A stretch of 64,000 nt of DNA, taken from the NCBI GenBank assembly GCA_025602915.1, contig JAHLJZ010000042.1:122468-186467 (forward strand), in the 5' to 3' direction. Origin of the DNA: Paraphysoderma sedebokerense. Its lineage: Eukaryota > Blastocladiomycota > Physodermatomycetes > Physodermatales > Physodermataceae. The notes under the pieces were generated by a model. That model did no database searches. It was not told the DNA's origin and saw nothing but the letters and a program-made list of their open reading frames with translations. How positions within the stretch are numbered: the stretch's first letter is position 1; the number at the start of each line of letters is the position of its first letter. This document shows positions 22,380 through 37,602 of this stretch, piece by piece. The translations under genes and the position numbers were made by a program.

Positions 22380-23252
22380 TTAGCACCCAGCAGCGGGAGC
22401 AGCGCTCTTTGGAGGAGCAGGGTTGTTTGCAGGAGGAGGGTTACTTGCAGGAGGAGGATTATTTGCAGGAGGAGGGTTGTTTGCCGGAGGAGGGTTATTC
22501 GCAGGGGGAGGGTTATTTGCAGGGGGAGGGTTATTTGCAGGGGGAGGGTTGGCTGGAGGAGTTGTGGTTTGTGATAGAACAGAATTTCCATTGATTAAGG
22601 CATTGAAAATGGAAGATCCAGCGCTATTACCGGAGACGGATCCGGAATTCGCTTGGCTATTCAGTGCCATGTTATCGGTAATTCTGAGAGCAAAGTCTTG
22701 GACACCGACTGCTTTGTTCGATCCGATATTTCCGATATTTACTTGAGTGACAGCAGCATTCTTTGACATGGATTGCAAGAACGCTTGATTGAAGGCAGTA
22801 TTACCAGACATATCGATGCCATTGCGTTGAGCTCCAAAAGCCATGTTGTTTTCGATACCAGCGGCAAGACCTTGAGTGCCAGTAGCGACATTCTTGGATG
22901 TTTGGATGATGTTGGTCTGACCAGAGCCGCTGACAGAACCTGTAATTCCGACCATAATGCTTTGATCTTTTGCGGAATTTTGAGCAACTTGGATACCGTT
23001 TTTCATCTCCAATGCGGCGTTATTGGCCATGATAGCATTCATGCCTTGTGTTGATCCAGCTGTATTGCCGACTGAGGCGAAGATGTTGGTTTGGAGACCT
23101 CTGAGGTCGGAGTTCCCAGATAAGACGACATTCGTAGATTGGGTACCACTTGCCTGATTACCTTGGATGGAAATGGAGTTGGTTTGAACGGGTGCCGCGA
23201 CAGATGAAGACGCCAAAGCGAGGAATGCTAAAGTAGATAATTTGGAGAACAT
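22380..23252 (-). CDS. Secreted Asn/Gln-ladder repeat protein with Pro-rich tail (fifth family member)
   Basis: 290 codons, intronless, opposite in orientation to the tandem array. MFSKLSTLAFLALASSSVAA is a signal peptide. About 13 coils follow (SISIQGNQASGTQSTNVVLS, FASVGNTAGSTQGMNAIMAN, GIDMSGNTAFNQAFLQSM, SGSVSGNSAGSS) with the same G-N-x-A-x(2-3)-Q spacing as the array genes. Sequence identity is much lower, so this is an older paralogue. The C-terminal ~60 residues are a Pro-rich stalk of seven NPPPA[N/S] hexamers and then KSAAPAAGC with a final Cys, in place of the two-Cys tail. Such Pro-rich segments often act as wall-spanning or extended linkers, which fits a surface protein. The function is not known. 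Confidence 0.85.
   Translation of the reverse strand: MFSKLSTLAFLALASSSVAAPVQTNSISIQGNQASGTQSTNVVLSGNSDLRGLQTNIFASVGNTAGSTQGMNAIMANNAALEMKNGIQVAQNSAKDQSIMVGITGSVSGSGQTNIIQTSKNVATGTQGLAAGIENNMAFGAQRNGIDMSGNTAFNQAFLQSMSKNAAVTQVNIGNIGSNKAVGVQDFALRITDNMALNSQANSGSVSGNSAGSSIFNALINGNSVLSQTTTPPANPPPANNPPPANNPPPANNPPPANNPPPANNPPPASNPPPANNPAPPKSAAPAAGC
22420..22555. repeat. 18-nt tandem repeat encoding NPPPAN units
   Basis: Seven near-identical 18-bp units (plus-strand pattern close to ttTGCaGGaGGaGGgTTa) inside the minus-strand gene. The units vary mainly at third codon positions. It is a coding minisatellite, prone to length change. Confidence 0.85.
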
Positions 23253-24071
23253 TTTTTGCTGATCGAGGAAAAATCTTCAATCTACTGAATTACTGTAAAG
23301 AATTGATATGATACCTTGTTTGAATATCTAGCTACCGTGTCGCCGTATTTATGTAGAAACTATGCTGAATGTGATCTAACATTTTAATTTTTAATTTCAC
23401 GGGTCCCCGATTTCGCGATTGGTGCATTTCGCGACACGCAAGAAACGTCAATTAATGTAATCCTAAATTTCATTTCTTTCATCAATTTATACCACACCGA
23501 AACCAATCACACAGAATATAAAAATTATATCATTTTTGCCCCGCTTATTACTTCGCAAACTTGAATTACCAGGTCGGTGATGGGTGGAATAATAGCTGGC
23601 AGATTTTCGTCAAGATTGGTGGATCATAAATTAACTTCAGGCTGAGTGAGCTGCATGCACTGGCCAATGGTTTCTGCCAACTTGTTGGATACCACTAGAA
23701 TACATTCTGTTCTTATTGATATAATCAAACCTGATTGTGGCATTCGTAGATTAATATATTCGCCTGAACATTGTGAATCCATATCGCTCACTATTGTCAT
23801 GATTTCATGCATAACTAGAATTCCGTCCCAACGTTTCTGTAAGAGCTTCGTACATCCCGCCGGAGAAAAGGGACCTAACAGAGTGAAATGACTATGTATT
23901 GCTTAATAAATGGCTGGAGAATTAAAAATTTGCAATTAAGAACGCAAACGAGAGTTGTCAGTTTCCGTTTTCTACAATCTATTCCTGACAATGTTTCGAT
24001 ATAACTTCCCAAGGATTGATTGAATATGCTTTTTTTTAATGTCCCATTTTATATTTATTGTACTATTTAAT
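23253..24071. other. Promoter of the fifth repeat gene plus unassigned spacer
   Basis: On the plus strand there is ATTGG at 23418-23422 in CGCGATTGGTGCATTTCGCGACACG and CCAAT at 23503-23507. The elements are present in the same orientation order as in the array, but 85 bp apart, about twice the array spacing. From about 23600 to 24070 only short frames without family signatures are seen. Confidence 0.5.
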
Positions 24072-27144
<3,073 letters not shown>

Positions 27145-27752
27145 TTGCAGACTAGTATTTCTCGAATAAATTAATATATATTGGTTTCTACAAGGCCCAT
27201 TAGGGACTGCTCGATATCTCTATACATTGTCACGAAATCTTTGTTTTGGCATGTGCGGCCACGACTCGGACAATGGCCAGCAAGTCCATCAACTAGTACA
27301 TCCTTATTACAACTATTTTTGCTTAAACTTTTTTATAGAAGAGATCTATTTTCAGGAGTGTTCCTTGCTCGCTTATTACGTCTCTACGATTCCGATTTGA
27401 GGAGGAACGAAGATTAGTTTTCATTGACCAGTGCTAATTCTAAAGTTATTGCTACGGCAAATCATGAATCGCTCGCCGAATAGTTTTATTATCCGCCCTA
27501 ATCAGCTATCCTATTCTTCGTTTAATTGAGCTGTTGGTGTTATAATTTTGCCGAGTTGCCGACCCATGCGTGGCAGTTCGTGAAGGTGTCCGAAAGTTGG
27601 CTGGTAATGCGCCAAAATAATGCGTCGCCGAAGATTGGCAACACGTTTGAATTAACGGATTTATCCATATGATCTTGGATTGTCTTGCGGAACCAGACCG
27701 AGGATGTATATAAATAACTAGATAGCACCCTCAAAATAAATAACCTGTGAAA
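27145..27752. other. Divergent promoter region of AFG2 and the phytase-like gene
   Basis: Only short frames. A TATA-like 'gtatataaata' lies near 27706-27716, about 40 bp before the phytase-like start. Confidence 0.45.
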
Positions 27753-29463
27753 ATGACAAAGACTCGAATTCGCATTCCCTGCTTCCACATTTCTATTTTT
27801 GTGCTGCTTGCACTTCTCTCCTGCGGTAACTCAACGCCGACATTTTTGAAGTCAGAGGGCGCTAAAGTTCCCCCTACCTTAAATAATTTGGCGGACCCCG
27901 CGGCTCCCAATAACTCTACCAATGAGAACCAAACTCTCAACTCTCAACTTATCGGGGATCCTATCTCGTTTCCGGATGTCGATTTATTGGAACTCAATAA
28001 AGGTATCTTAACAGAGGAAGATTTGAAAAATGTCAAGAAAGACTGCACGGGTTTGGGCAAGGGGGACATTTGTCGAACTAGACCTGGTTTCGGGAGTGGG
28101 TTGTTTTACGATCGTGGGAGTAAAATGTTTTACACTACTACTGGTATGTGCAGCCACTCAATAATGAGAAGATGAGTTCCAACTCTGACTGCATAAATTC
28201 TTAGATCGCGGTCCGAATCAGGATTGTGAAGATTTGGCGGCCTGGGGTTATAAGGGTAAAAATGTCGGGAACAAAGGAAAAGGCTTCCCTGTCCCTAATT
28301 TTGGCATGTATTTTCTGTTTGCAATTTCCTCGTATTTATCTCATGACGTCTAACTGTCGTCCATATATAGCTCCTACCATGACTTCTTTCAAAGTCTCTG
28401 GCAGCAACGTCGAAATTGTCAAGCATACTCCCCTCCTTATATCTAAGGCCGGCAACAAAACGGCTTCAGTTACGGGCATCTCAAACACTGCTAACGACGA
28501 CGTCGCATACGGCGCCAACTGTGACACTGATCAGCTTCCTCTGAATCCAGCGGGTGTTGACATTGAAGATATATCAGTATTACCAGGAAACAGATTTGTC
28601 GGAGTTGATGAATTTTCACCCAGCGTAGTCATATGGGATAATAGTGGATTAATTAAGCATCGATACGTTCCGTCAGGCTTAAAGGGTGTGACGACAGCGA
28701 GCGCTGGATACCCAGTTTCACCTATTTTACCGAACGTGCTAACTCAAAGGAGAGCCAACAGAGGGTTTGAAGTCGGAATAACTTCCAATGGAGGAGATAA
28801 GTTGTACGCCGTTCTGCAATCTCCACTGGGCGATAAGAAGGATAAGAAATATAAAGATTCGCTTATCATACGTGTTGTCGAGCTGGACATTTCGAACCCC
28901 GAGAAAGCTGCTTATACCGGCATGTACGCATTCAAAGCATCCAATCCGACAGATTATAAAGCGGCAAAAACTTCAAAGAAACCTGTAGATATTAAGTATT
29001 CCGCTGGATTTTGGGTTAGTGAAGGTAAGATGGTTGTTAGGGAAAGTGTGGACGAAGGCGTAAAACTATTTCTCTTGGATTTAAACGGTGCCACAAACTT
29101 GAAAGGGAAATTTGACGACAGTTTGGTCGTTGAAGAAGCTAAAGACCCGAATATAAAGCTGGCGACCACTGAAAAAAGTGATTATTTTATTAATACTTGT
29201 TAGAAACTTCGTAATTCTAATCATTCTCCCATATTCTTTTAGTCTGGGATTCCGATGACCTCCCCCAATTTCAGGATTCCCTCTGGACCGATGTCAAATG
29301 GGAGGGTTTAACTATGGTCGACCCTACTACGCTCTACATGATTTCCGATAATGATTTTTCCCTAAATAACAACCCTGCTTCAAGGATAATTCGACTTAAA
29401 CTGTCCAAACCGTTAATCGCGAATGCTGGAAGTGGATCTGGGAACAAAACAGCTGAATGCTGA
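27753..29463 (+). CDS. Secreted phytase-like (esterase-like) domain protein
   Basis: The ATG at 27753 opens a basic N-terminus and a hydrophobic signal (CFHISIFVLLALLSCGNST). Conserved family blocks follow: GFGSGLFYDRGSKMFYTTT, DRGPNQDCEDL, GKGFPVPNF, ISNTANDD, LPLNPAGVDIEDISVLPG, NRFVGVDEFSPSVVIWDN, NRGFEVGITSNGGDKLYAVL, and at the end WEGLTMVDPTTLYMISDNDF. This is the 'esterase-like activity of phytase' family, a beta-propeller fold of extracellular proteins; the true substrate of most fungal members is unknown. There are at least three introns. The second (28304-28370) fits family spacing only as a GC-AG intron (G|GCATGT donor), restoring VPNF-APTMTSF. The last intron, near 29185-29240, has two plausible donors. 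The protein ends in Cys. Confidence 0.82.
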
Positions 29464-29950
29464 TCCGCAAAATGTAGTTTGATCACCTGAAAACATTACA
29501 TGAAGCTCTCATAGAGGGCTGGCACAAAGCGTTTTGAAAGTACATTGTACCAAATGATTAAGCGACTCTCAAAGAGAGGTGACTTTCCACCATCAGCTGA
29601 TCGACCGTTCATGTTATAATCTATGTAGTTTCAATAATAAATAACTCTAGTGTTATATACTGTTTACTCTGGTAATATTCATGGAATGGCTCGTTTATCA
29701 CCTATTGTACTGTAATTCCCCTTATTCATGAGCAAATAACAGCTTAACATTATGGAACAATAGAGATTTGACACTGTCTTTATTCTTTGCGCGGCTGGAG
29801 TCGGGAAGGAAGCGAAACCAGCCCGGGCCCTTAAATACCCTGGCGTGCCCCTGTCTAATTACGTAACTTGAAAGGATATTTTTTTCCAGACATTGATTCT
29901 TGATATACTATTTTTCTCATCACTCTTTTAAAATTATTTGAAAGTCAGAA
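29464..29950. other. Promoter of the ornithine aminotransferase gene
   Basis: No gene. A GC-rich patch (agcccgggcccttaaatac) near 29817-29838 contrasts with the AT-rich surroundings and may include core promoter elements. Confidence 0.4.
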
Positions 29951-31972
29951 ATGAGCTCGTCAAAGGAAGTAATGCATCTTGAACACACTTATGGGGCGCA
30001 CAAGTATGTTCGTTTGAACTCAATTCTCAAATTCCAATTTGACAGTTTCACTGTCTCTGCTCAATTTAGTCTGACCAAACTTTTTTCCATAATTTTTTTT
30101 TAAATATACTTAATTGCAATTTTGACTCCCTTTCATCAAATATTTGCCGGTATTCATTCACCAAATGTTATCAAACTTTTTTGCTCGCATGTTTCTACTT
30201 TGTCGAAACATCCGCTATAATCATTTTTGCTAAAATATGCATCCGCAATATGATCACCTTCTCTCCAAAGTTATCACCCCCTTCCAGCCGTGTTCTCCAA
30301 GGCTAATGGAATTTGGGTTTGGGACCCCGAAGGCAACAAGTATATGGATTTTTTGTCAGCTTATAGTGCGACAAACCAAGGTAAATATTATAACATAGTT
30401 TATGATGCTTATCAGATTTTACATTATATCACTCTGTACTATACGGTAAGCTAAGAGGGACCTGGAGGTTCGGATATTGGCTTTACAAGTGATCCTTATT
30501 AGTAGACGTTGCTCGCATTTTACATTTACCTTCACACTGTTGCTAACTTTTTGGAATTGTTATAGGACACTGCCATCCAAAAATAGTGAAAGCCTTGATT
30601 GATCAAGCTCAGACACTTACACTGAGTTCTCGTGCCTTTTATAACGATCAGTATGGAAAGTATGCCAAGTACATTACAGAGGTACGGTTTGTTCCTAATA
30701 CTTTACGCTGTTCTTCATCTTTTTTCGAAGATTTACGAGGGATTTGAAATGATACTCGACAATGTTATGCTGACCTATCATCAACTAGTATTTTGGCTTT
30801 GACATGGTTTTACCCATGAACACCGGAGCTGAGGCTGTGGAAACAGCCATTAAACTTGCCCGTAAATGGGGCTACACCAAAAAGGGCATTCCTCCAAACA
30901 AAGCCTTAGTCTTTTCCGCAACCGGTAACTTCCACGGAAGAACAACCGGTATCATTTCTATGTCTACTGACCCGGAGTCGCGGGGTGGATTTGGTCCTTA
31001 TTTGCCAAATGTCGGTCCTCAATGTCCTAAAACTGGAGAACTTTTAGAGTATGGATCCCTTGAATCTCTTGAGAAGTGCCTCAAAGCTCATGCGGACCAT
31101 GCCGCCGGTTTTCTGGTTGAGCCTATTCAAGGCGAAGCCGGCATCTATGTGCCCCCAGAAGGATATCTCAAAGGTGCATATGAACTGTGCAAAAAATACA
31201 ACGTGCTGTTTATTGCTGATGAAATCCAAACTGGGTTGTGTCGATCTGGCAAAATGTTGGCGTGTGATTGGGAAGATGTCAGACCCGATATTCTCATCTT
31301 GGGTAAGGCTTTGAGTGGAGGCGTCTACCCTGTGAGTGCAGTGTTGGCGGATAAGGATATTATGCTTTGTATTAGACCCGGCGAACACGGAAGTACATAC
31401 GGAGGAAATCCCCTCGGCTGTGCTGTCGCAATGGCTGCACTTGAAGTCTTGAAAGAAGAGAACTTGGCTGAAAGGGTTAGTATATTTATGGCTTTAGAAC
31501 TCTATAATCGCTAAATATTAATGCAGACCGTTCTATAGTCAAATCAGCTCGGCCAAAAATTCCGAGAGATGCTTCGCTCCATCAATTCTCCGTATATCTC
31601 ACTTGGTAAGTTTATCCTTAATTCGCCATCACCACCTCATTCTCTTCTGTTAGTTTCGTTATCAACATTGTCTAAACTACTTTTCATATTTCTCTCCTCG
31701 CGGTTCATCATAAAAAATTAGTTCGTGGCAAAGGATTGCTGAATGCCGTCGTCATTGATGAATCCATTTCGGACAAATCTGCATGGCACATCTGCCTTCT
31801 CCTAAAACATAACGGTTTACTTGCCAAGCCTACCCACCGTAATATTATTCGATTGGCCCCACCATTATGCATTACAGAGGAAGAGTTAAAGAAAGGTGCG
31901 GATATCATCGCGAAGGTGTTGAGAGAGATTAAGGATATGAAAATTGCCGACATCCCTGGCGTCGGACTTTAA
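29951..31972 (+). CDS. CAR2: Ornithine aminotransferase
   Basis: Six exons. Exon 1 ([21 protein letters not shown] 29951) is followed by a 267-nt intron (30004-30270). Further introns lie at 30381-30565, 30682-30788, after GCTGAAAGG at 31475, and after ISL near 31603. All junctions keep the frame. Family blocks are [91 protein letters not shown] and [20 protein letters not shown], where the Lys of GKALSGG binds pyridoxal phosphate; [19 protein letters not shown] follows. It moves the delta-amino group of ornithine to 2-oxoglutarate, giving glutamate semialdehyde, in arginine catabolism and proline synthesis. No mitochondrial presequence is visible, as in the cytosolic yeast enzyme. Confidence 0.95.
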
Positions 31973-32581
31973 AACCCTGAATCATTGGACAAAAGTTGGA
32001 TCGGTGCACGCTTGCTATTGCAAATAAGTAGCGATCGTCGCTACGCAATTTACATGAATATAATAAAATTTTGATTTGAATTAGTTACCCCTTTCTCTTT
32101 CTTCAAATAATAGCGCAATCACAGATTGCAATCGATGTATTGGCAGCTGTGTTACGGTGCAAGTTGTTCCAGACCACCGGCAATTTCGCGTCTCGGTTTC
32201 CAAATAATGTTTCATGAACGTATGTCTCTTGTCTTTGTATACAGAAGGGTGCTGAATAAATGAGGTATGCAGTTTTAACTAACCATCGCCAAATAGTTAA
32301 CAGATTGGTCTAAAATAAAGTTGCATAGCTGCAGTGCTGGAGGTCTCAATTCAAATGGGGGAATCCTCCGGACTGGACATGATATCAGAATCTACAAAGT
32401 GATTAATAACAAATTTTATTATTATATGTCAAATTGGATATGAAGTATGAAGCAGTGTCGAGACAATAGCGCTCTTTTCTAGAACATTTGAACTGTTCGT
32501 GCGCTGAGGTTGAGTTGCCAGTTCTCTTGTCCCACATCCAACACAGTCGAAAAGATTAATAGCACAATTCACAAATAAACC
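31973..32581. other. Intergenic region
   Basis: AATAAA near 32061 probably ends the aminotransferase transcript. I see no gene. Confidence 0.45.
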
Positions 32582-33354
32582 ATGTCGTCTCAACCGAAAG
32601 TAGACTTTTATTATTCTTCTGTATCTGGTAATTTGATGGTATGTCTCCATTCGACTCTGCTTTTCTACGAAGACCGCTGTTGCATTCGGTCCACCATTAG
32701 TTTTGCTCAGGCGGTCGTCATCCAATATCTTCCCTATTCATTCTTTCAACTTACCCATATCAATTCAATACGCTTTGTGTAATGCGCATTCTACGGCTTT
32801 ACCTACAATTGAATACGGTAAATAACCAGATTAAGAAAAACACGGCCGCCATCGAACGAATTCTGGACTCGTATAAGATATCACATACCAAAATTGACCT
32901 TGCTAATGATGAATTCAAAGAACAGAAAGAGCATTACAGGAAATTATGCAGCGGGAAGTTGGAAATTCCTGGAGTAGTCATAAATGGGGCTTTCAAAGGA
33001 GTGAGTTAAATATTTGACTACATACCTCTTCGTGTTTTGAAACAGAACGAGGCGGACAGCCTTAAGCATCCCAGAGATGGAACCATGAAGAACAGGTTTT
33101 AATATCAGGTTGGAAACCAAAGTGATATGGTTCATATATAGAGCTTATCGATTAATACGACAATGTCGTCCGCCGGTTTGCTTCCCCTTTAGAGTGATAA
33201 TTAACTGACGCTCCCTCTTTCTTTTCTCTCCTTCACTCCTTACCATCACGGACGAAATGTGCATCGACAACAGGGATATAAGGAATTTGAAGCGGCACAA
33301 GAAGATGAAGCTCTAGATAAATTCTTCGAAATCGAAGGATTTTACAAAAAGTGA
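32582..33354 (+). CDS. SH3BGR-like small thioredoxin-fold protein
   Basis: Three exons: 32582-32638 (MSSQPKVDFYYSSVSGNLM), 32830-33000 (IKKNTAAIERILDSYKISH, KIDLANDEFKEQKEHYRKL, KLEIPGVVINGAFKG) and 33274-33354 (GYKEFEAAQEDEALDKFFEI). The product of about 101 residues matches the SH3-binding glutamate-rich (SH3BGRL) family in length, in the opening strand with SSVSGNL, in the helix with IERILDS, in the cis-Pro region IPGVVINGAF and in the final helix with DYEAFEEAxExEAL-like spacing. These proteins have a glutaredoxin-like fold but lack the CxxC active site, as does this one. Their cellular role is unclear. Confidence 0.82.
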
Positions 33355-33638
33355 AGCTTTGTCGGCCGAGTAGGAGAATAATTCATTAATTAGGTTGTGA
33401 TTCCGCCATGAGCGGTCTTGTTTCGAATTTGCTAAGGTATTGGAATGAAAGATAGTATGGTAAAAATCCATGAAGGAATGAATAGGTCACATTGACGGTT
33501 ACAAGCTTCTAACAAAATATACACAGAATAAATACAAATGTGAATGAAATCATCTGATTATTTCTTAGATATCTCCTGTGCTTCATCTCTTCGGAATTGA
33601 CAATATGAGTAATCAAACTCACTCCTTTCCGCTCTTTC

Positions 33639-36600
33639 TTAACCCAGCTTTCTTAAACCCATAAATCCCTCTACCGTCTTATCCACTTTTCCGTGCCAAT
33701 GCAGCACAATATTACTTTTCCCAGGCAAGCAGACGAATTCAATCAGATTCACTCCTGTGACACTGCCTTCTTTCATAAATCCATCTCCGTTTACTACAAA
33801 CCCACTACCATGATGCACAACATAGCTGGGACTATGAATTGCGGATAACACGCTCTCTCCGTTTATCACAACTTGTAAACTCGGTTTTGATTTTGTGAAA
33901 AATGCAAACGTGAGTTCGTATATTCCGGGTTCAAGAATATGAATTGTAGATTTGTTGATTGTGAATTTGAAATTGTCAGGGTCGGTGTTTACGGTTTCTC
34001 TGTTCCAAGGAATCGCGGAACCATGATTTAGAGTGGATGACGTCCATATCCACTGACCATATCGAAGTAACGGATGCGTGGTAGTTCGATGATGTTGCGA
34101 TTTCAGGTGAGAAACCTCAGACGCAAGTAGAAACAACTTTTCATCAAATGACTGAGAAAGTTTGTGATGAAGGATATCGTAATCATCGTATGTCAATGGA
34201 AGAGACGTAGCATAGTTGACGGGATGGGAAGCTTGGCGATATCGGTTGCCTTCGGGATTATCAGAAGTACTTTGCAGTCCGAGAGGTATCTTTATCTTTT
34301 TACTTTCTAGAAGGTCAATTAAAATTCTTTCGACCTCCTCACTATCCATTTCTTTTTTCAATGCTACTATATCCATGTTTTTTAACTTTATTTTCACCAG
34401 TCCCTCTAATTTTGATATCATCGCCTGATAAATCTCCGTATCCGGGTTTTTAAAGAAATTGGATCTGAACACATCAAGTCTGGTATTGAAATCATTGAGT
34501 GTGACATATGGCGACAGCAGTTTTTGGAAATTTGGAGGTAAATCTTGGCCAAAAACTTCGCATAAAATTTCTGATTTTAACTTGGTTATTTCGGATTGAA
34601 TGAGTTTTTGTATGCGGTCGTCTGACGATGATTTTAGAGTACTTGATCTACTCGCCCCAAGATTGTCAATATCCTCAAATCTTTCGTCTAGTCGTTTCCT
34701 CAAAGTACCGATTCTTTTTTCGAGCTGACTGAATGCTTCTTCAACCCGTTCTTCAACTATCGCTTCAAATCTTTTCTTGAGTCTATTTCCGTCGAATTGT
34801 TTTTCGATACATTTCCGCAATTCTTCTTTGGTAGCGATATGGCGAATGAGTTCTTCTAACACCATATGATCGACCTTGTTGTCGATCAGTTTTTGAAGCT
34901 TCTTGAATTCTTTCTGAAGTTGGACGAACTGTTCGACTGCAATAGTTGGGGGTAGGATAGATGGAGGCCGTAGATAAGTGGGTTCTTCGGCTGCAAATTC
35001 TGTTTTCACTTCTCGGGTCGGATCCATTTTTTGCGCCAGGGATATTGGCTTAACCGAAAGGGTGGACAATCGTCGTTCGATCTCTTGAAATCTCTGGTTG
35101 ATTTCTTCCATCGCTGCATCTATCTCCACCTTGTTGGATTTCCTCTCTACCATGTCGGTTATTTTGTCGATTTGTTCTTGCGACGTCTCCAATACTCTTT
35201 CCACCCGAGACAACAAATCAGTTGTTTTCTTTATCTTAACCTCGCCTCTCTCGTCGGTTATCTCATTTCGTTCAATTAATGACATTACAAAGTCTTTATC
35301 TGCCTTCGTATCCAATTCGCAGGTAACTTTGTCGGATAATGCAACCACTGTCTCAATGACGTCTCTGACAGCTCCATCGACTTCTGACAATTTTTTTTTC
35401 ACTTGTGAAAACTTGGAATTGCTATTATCCAGACACCTTTCTACAGCAATATCCAGGTCAATTCTTGTTATCAAATCTGATCGTTTTGCCTCGAGCTCAG
35501 AATGAGTAACATATGATACCAATAATTCATTCTGAACACGTTTTATAAGGTTGTCTAGTTGTGATGAAAGTTCGTGATGCAGAGCGTAATTAGTCAGATT
35601 CACATTGACACGCTTCATCAAGTTGTCAGCTAGAATATCAAGGTCGGTCTGTGTAGCGATTGAATTGGGATATTTTGACGACCGATTTCGCTCGGATGAT
35701 GGAGGCGCTGGGTCGATATCAAACTCGACATCGTCAAATGCTAGGTTCGCTCCGTAAACTTCACTTGGCACAGCATCCTTTGCGCCACCGAGAGGAATGA
35801 TTTTCGATGTATCAAGGAAGGCATTTTTAACGAATTGCTTCAACTCATCTCTTTTCACAAACTTATCCAGGTCCGCTGTTTCAACCTTCTTATCAATACT
35901 TTCTTTCAGTTTATCCATCCGTGAATTATGCGTTGACTCCAAGGCGGAGATCCGCTTTAATGTATTTTCCTCTTGATCTTTAAACGTACGCTCGAGATTT
36001 TCGAGACGTGCATTTACTGCTGTTTCGAATTTTTCGAGACGCTGGATTCTCTCGAGCAGTGACAGCGGTTGTCCTTGCATTTCGAAGGATGACAAGTGCT
36101 GACGTATTGGAATATCACCTTGATTCTGTACTTTTCGATATCGACTATACCCGTCGGCGATGATTGATTTTTCATTCCGTACTTTTCCAGTACTGTCTTC
36201 GATAGAGTTATTGTGACCGACGGCTGCAAGCATACTTTCAAACCCTAATTCCAAATCTTCCACACGTTTAGCCACCTCTCTCACTAAGAGATTATCGCAT
36301 TTTAACTTTACTTCTTCCTCCATTCTCGCGTTCGATATTTTCAATTGCTCTACGCTGTCTTCGATTCGAGGAATATTTGTTGAAATTGAATTGATAAGAG
36401 TAGTGTGGTCGGACAATGCACATAGCTGCTCTTGAAGGCCGTTGAGAATGTTTTTAATAGTTTCTCGGGCGACTGTCTCAGTTCATTAAGAATCGACGGA
36501 ATCCAAAAAGCGTGTCAGACGTTGCACCGTGTCGTCAAGGATCCATGAATCAAATATGAAGAGAAGGAGTAAAAACTAGTTAGAACATATACTTCATGAG

Positions 36601-37030
36601 AGTAAACATGTTGCGAGTATAGAATTAATCGGTCTCATTGAAGATTTCAACCCATGTCTCTATACCGAATGGACGTCCGAGAGGAGCCATTTCCTCGACA
36701 TGAGGAGATCAATCATGTATTATAAATCAAGTAATATCGATATAAACCTTTCGGGACTTCATTCCATCCATGCATGGTCTTATGGTTCATGAGTCCTCCA
36801 GATTGTCTACTCTGTCTTCCGTTTATGGAATGATCGTCATCTAACCGAGACTGATCTTGTCGGAGATCCTTTCCGCTCTCGATATCGAAATGACTAAAAA
36901 ATGAATCCAATGAAGATAATGAATCGTAGCCATTGAATTGAGTTTCAGCACGCCGGAGACTATTTGTGCTGAAGACAAGGGAGCTAGCCTGTGATATAGG
37001 AATGTTGGCAGAAGGAATCGGGGTTGGCAT
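33639..37030 (-). CDS. Long coiled-coil protein with a C-terminal C1q/TNF-like domain
   Basis: The main exon (33639 to about 36480) is open for more than 920 codons. It is almost entirely predicted coiled coil with repeated patterns such as LDKFVKRDELKQFVKNA, SRVERVLETSQEQIDKITDM and EERVEEAFSQLEKRIGTLRK. The last 140 residues are globular: RYGQWIWTSSTLNHGSAIPW, NKSTIHILEPGIYELTFAFF, LQVVINGESVLSA, FVCLPGKSNIVLHWHGK. The layout (aromatic opening strand, hydrophobic PGIYELTF strand, final short strand) is that of a C1q/TNF-like jelly roll. Upstream small exons probably continue it: MPTPIPSANIPISQASS (ATG 37030) and EMAPLGRPFGIETWVEIF. The join across 36480-36560 needs an intron I could place only tentatively. 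Coiled coil plus jelly roll suggests a trimer; the role is unknown. Confidence 0.6.
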
Positions 37031-37529
37031 TTATGGCGATTGGATCCAGTGAATTATTCTATGACATTTAGCGAATAATGTTAGTAGTGGAGACTGAAAT
37101 TCGTTCTACTTAGGAGATGTGTTATTGGACGTCTATGATGATTGTTGCGGATGCTGATGATGAATTGCCGGCAAGACGGTCAATAGTGGCCCCTTCTCCA
37201 TGGATCCAACGAACGACGTCGAAATTTCATCAAAAATGGCATAAAAAACAATTCACGTTATAACATGCAATGACAACTACCTCTAGGAGAATTCACTGAG
37301 TTCTTCTTAAGTTTAGGATTCAACATTAATATCAGTAGTCACTATAGTAATTCGTGTTAAGGTCGATTTTAAGTTATAGTCAAACCATTTATATCTGTGC
37401 TCCACGACCAGCTGTGATCCGTGATCAACCAAATTTCATTCAGGGCCCAATTCGTTTGCTATGACGCCAAACACTAATATTAATATTAATTTAGTATAGA
37501 AGAACACTACAGTTGTTGTCTTTCAACAA
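37031..37529. other. Intergenic region upstream of tRNA-Phe
   Basis: No gene recognised. Confidence 0.45.
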
Positions 37530-37602
37530 GTCGTCTTAGCTCAGCTGGGAGAGCGTCAGACTGAAGATCTGAAGGCCCCGTGTTCAATCCACGGAGACGA
37601 CA
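37530..37602 (+). tRNA. tRNA-Phe (GAA), intronless
   Basis: A 73-nt cloverleaf: acceptor GTCGTCT/AGACGAC, D-arm TTAGCTCAGCTGGGAGAGC, anticodon GAA in loop CTGAAGA, and T-arm around GTTCAATCC. A TTTTTT run immediately after (37604-37609) is a pol III terminator. The exon sequence is identical to the intron-containing copy at 21984-22074. Confidence 0.95.

Noticed and set aside
22423-22746. Gly-rich plus-strand frame opposite the Pro-rich tail
   Set aside because: A shadow of the minus-strand NPPPAN repeat; the minus strand has the signal peptide and family pattern.
23646-23891. Plus-strand frame of 81 codons
   Set aside because: No recognisable motif and no consistent exon neighbours; treated as spacer.
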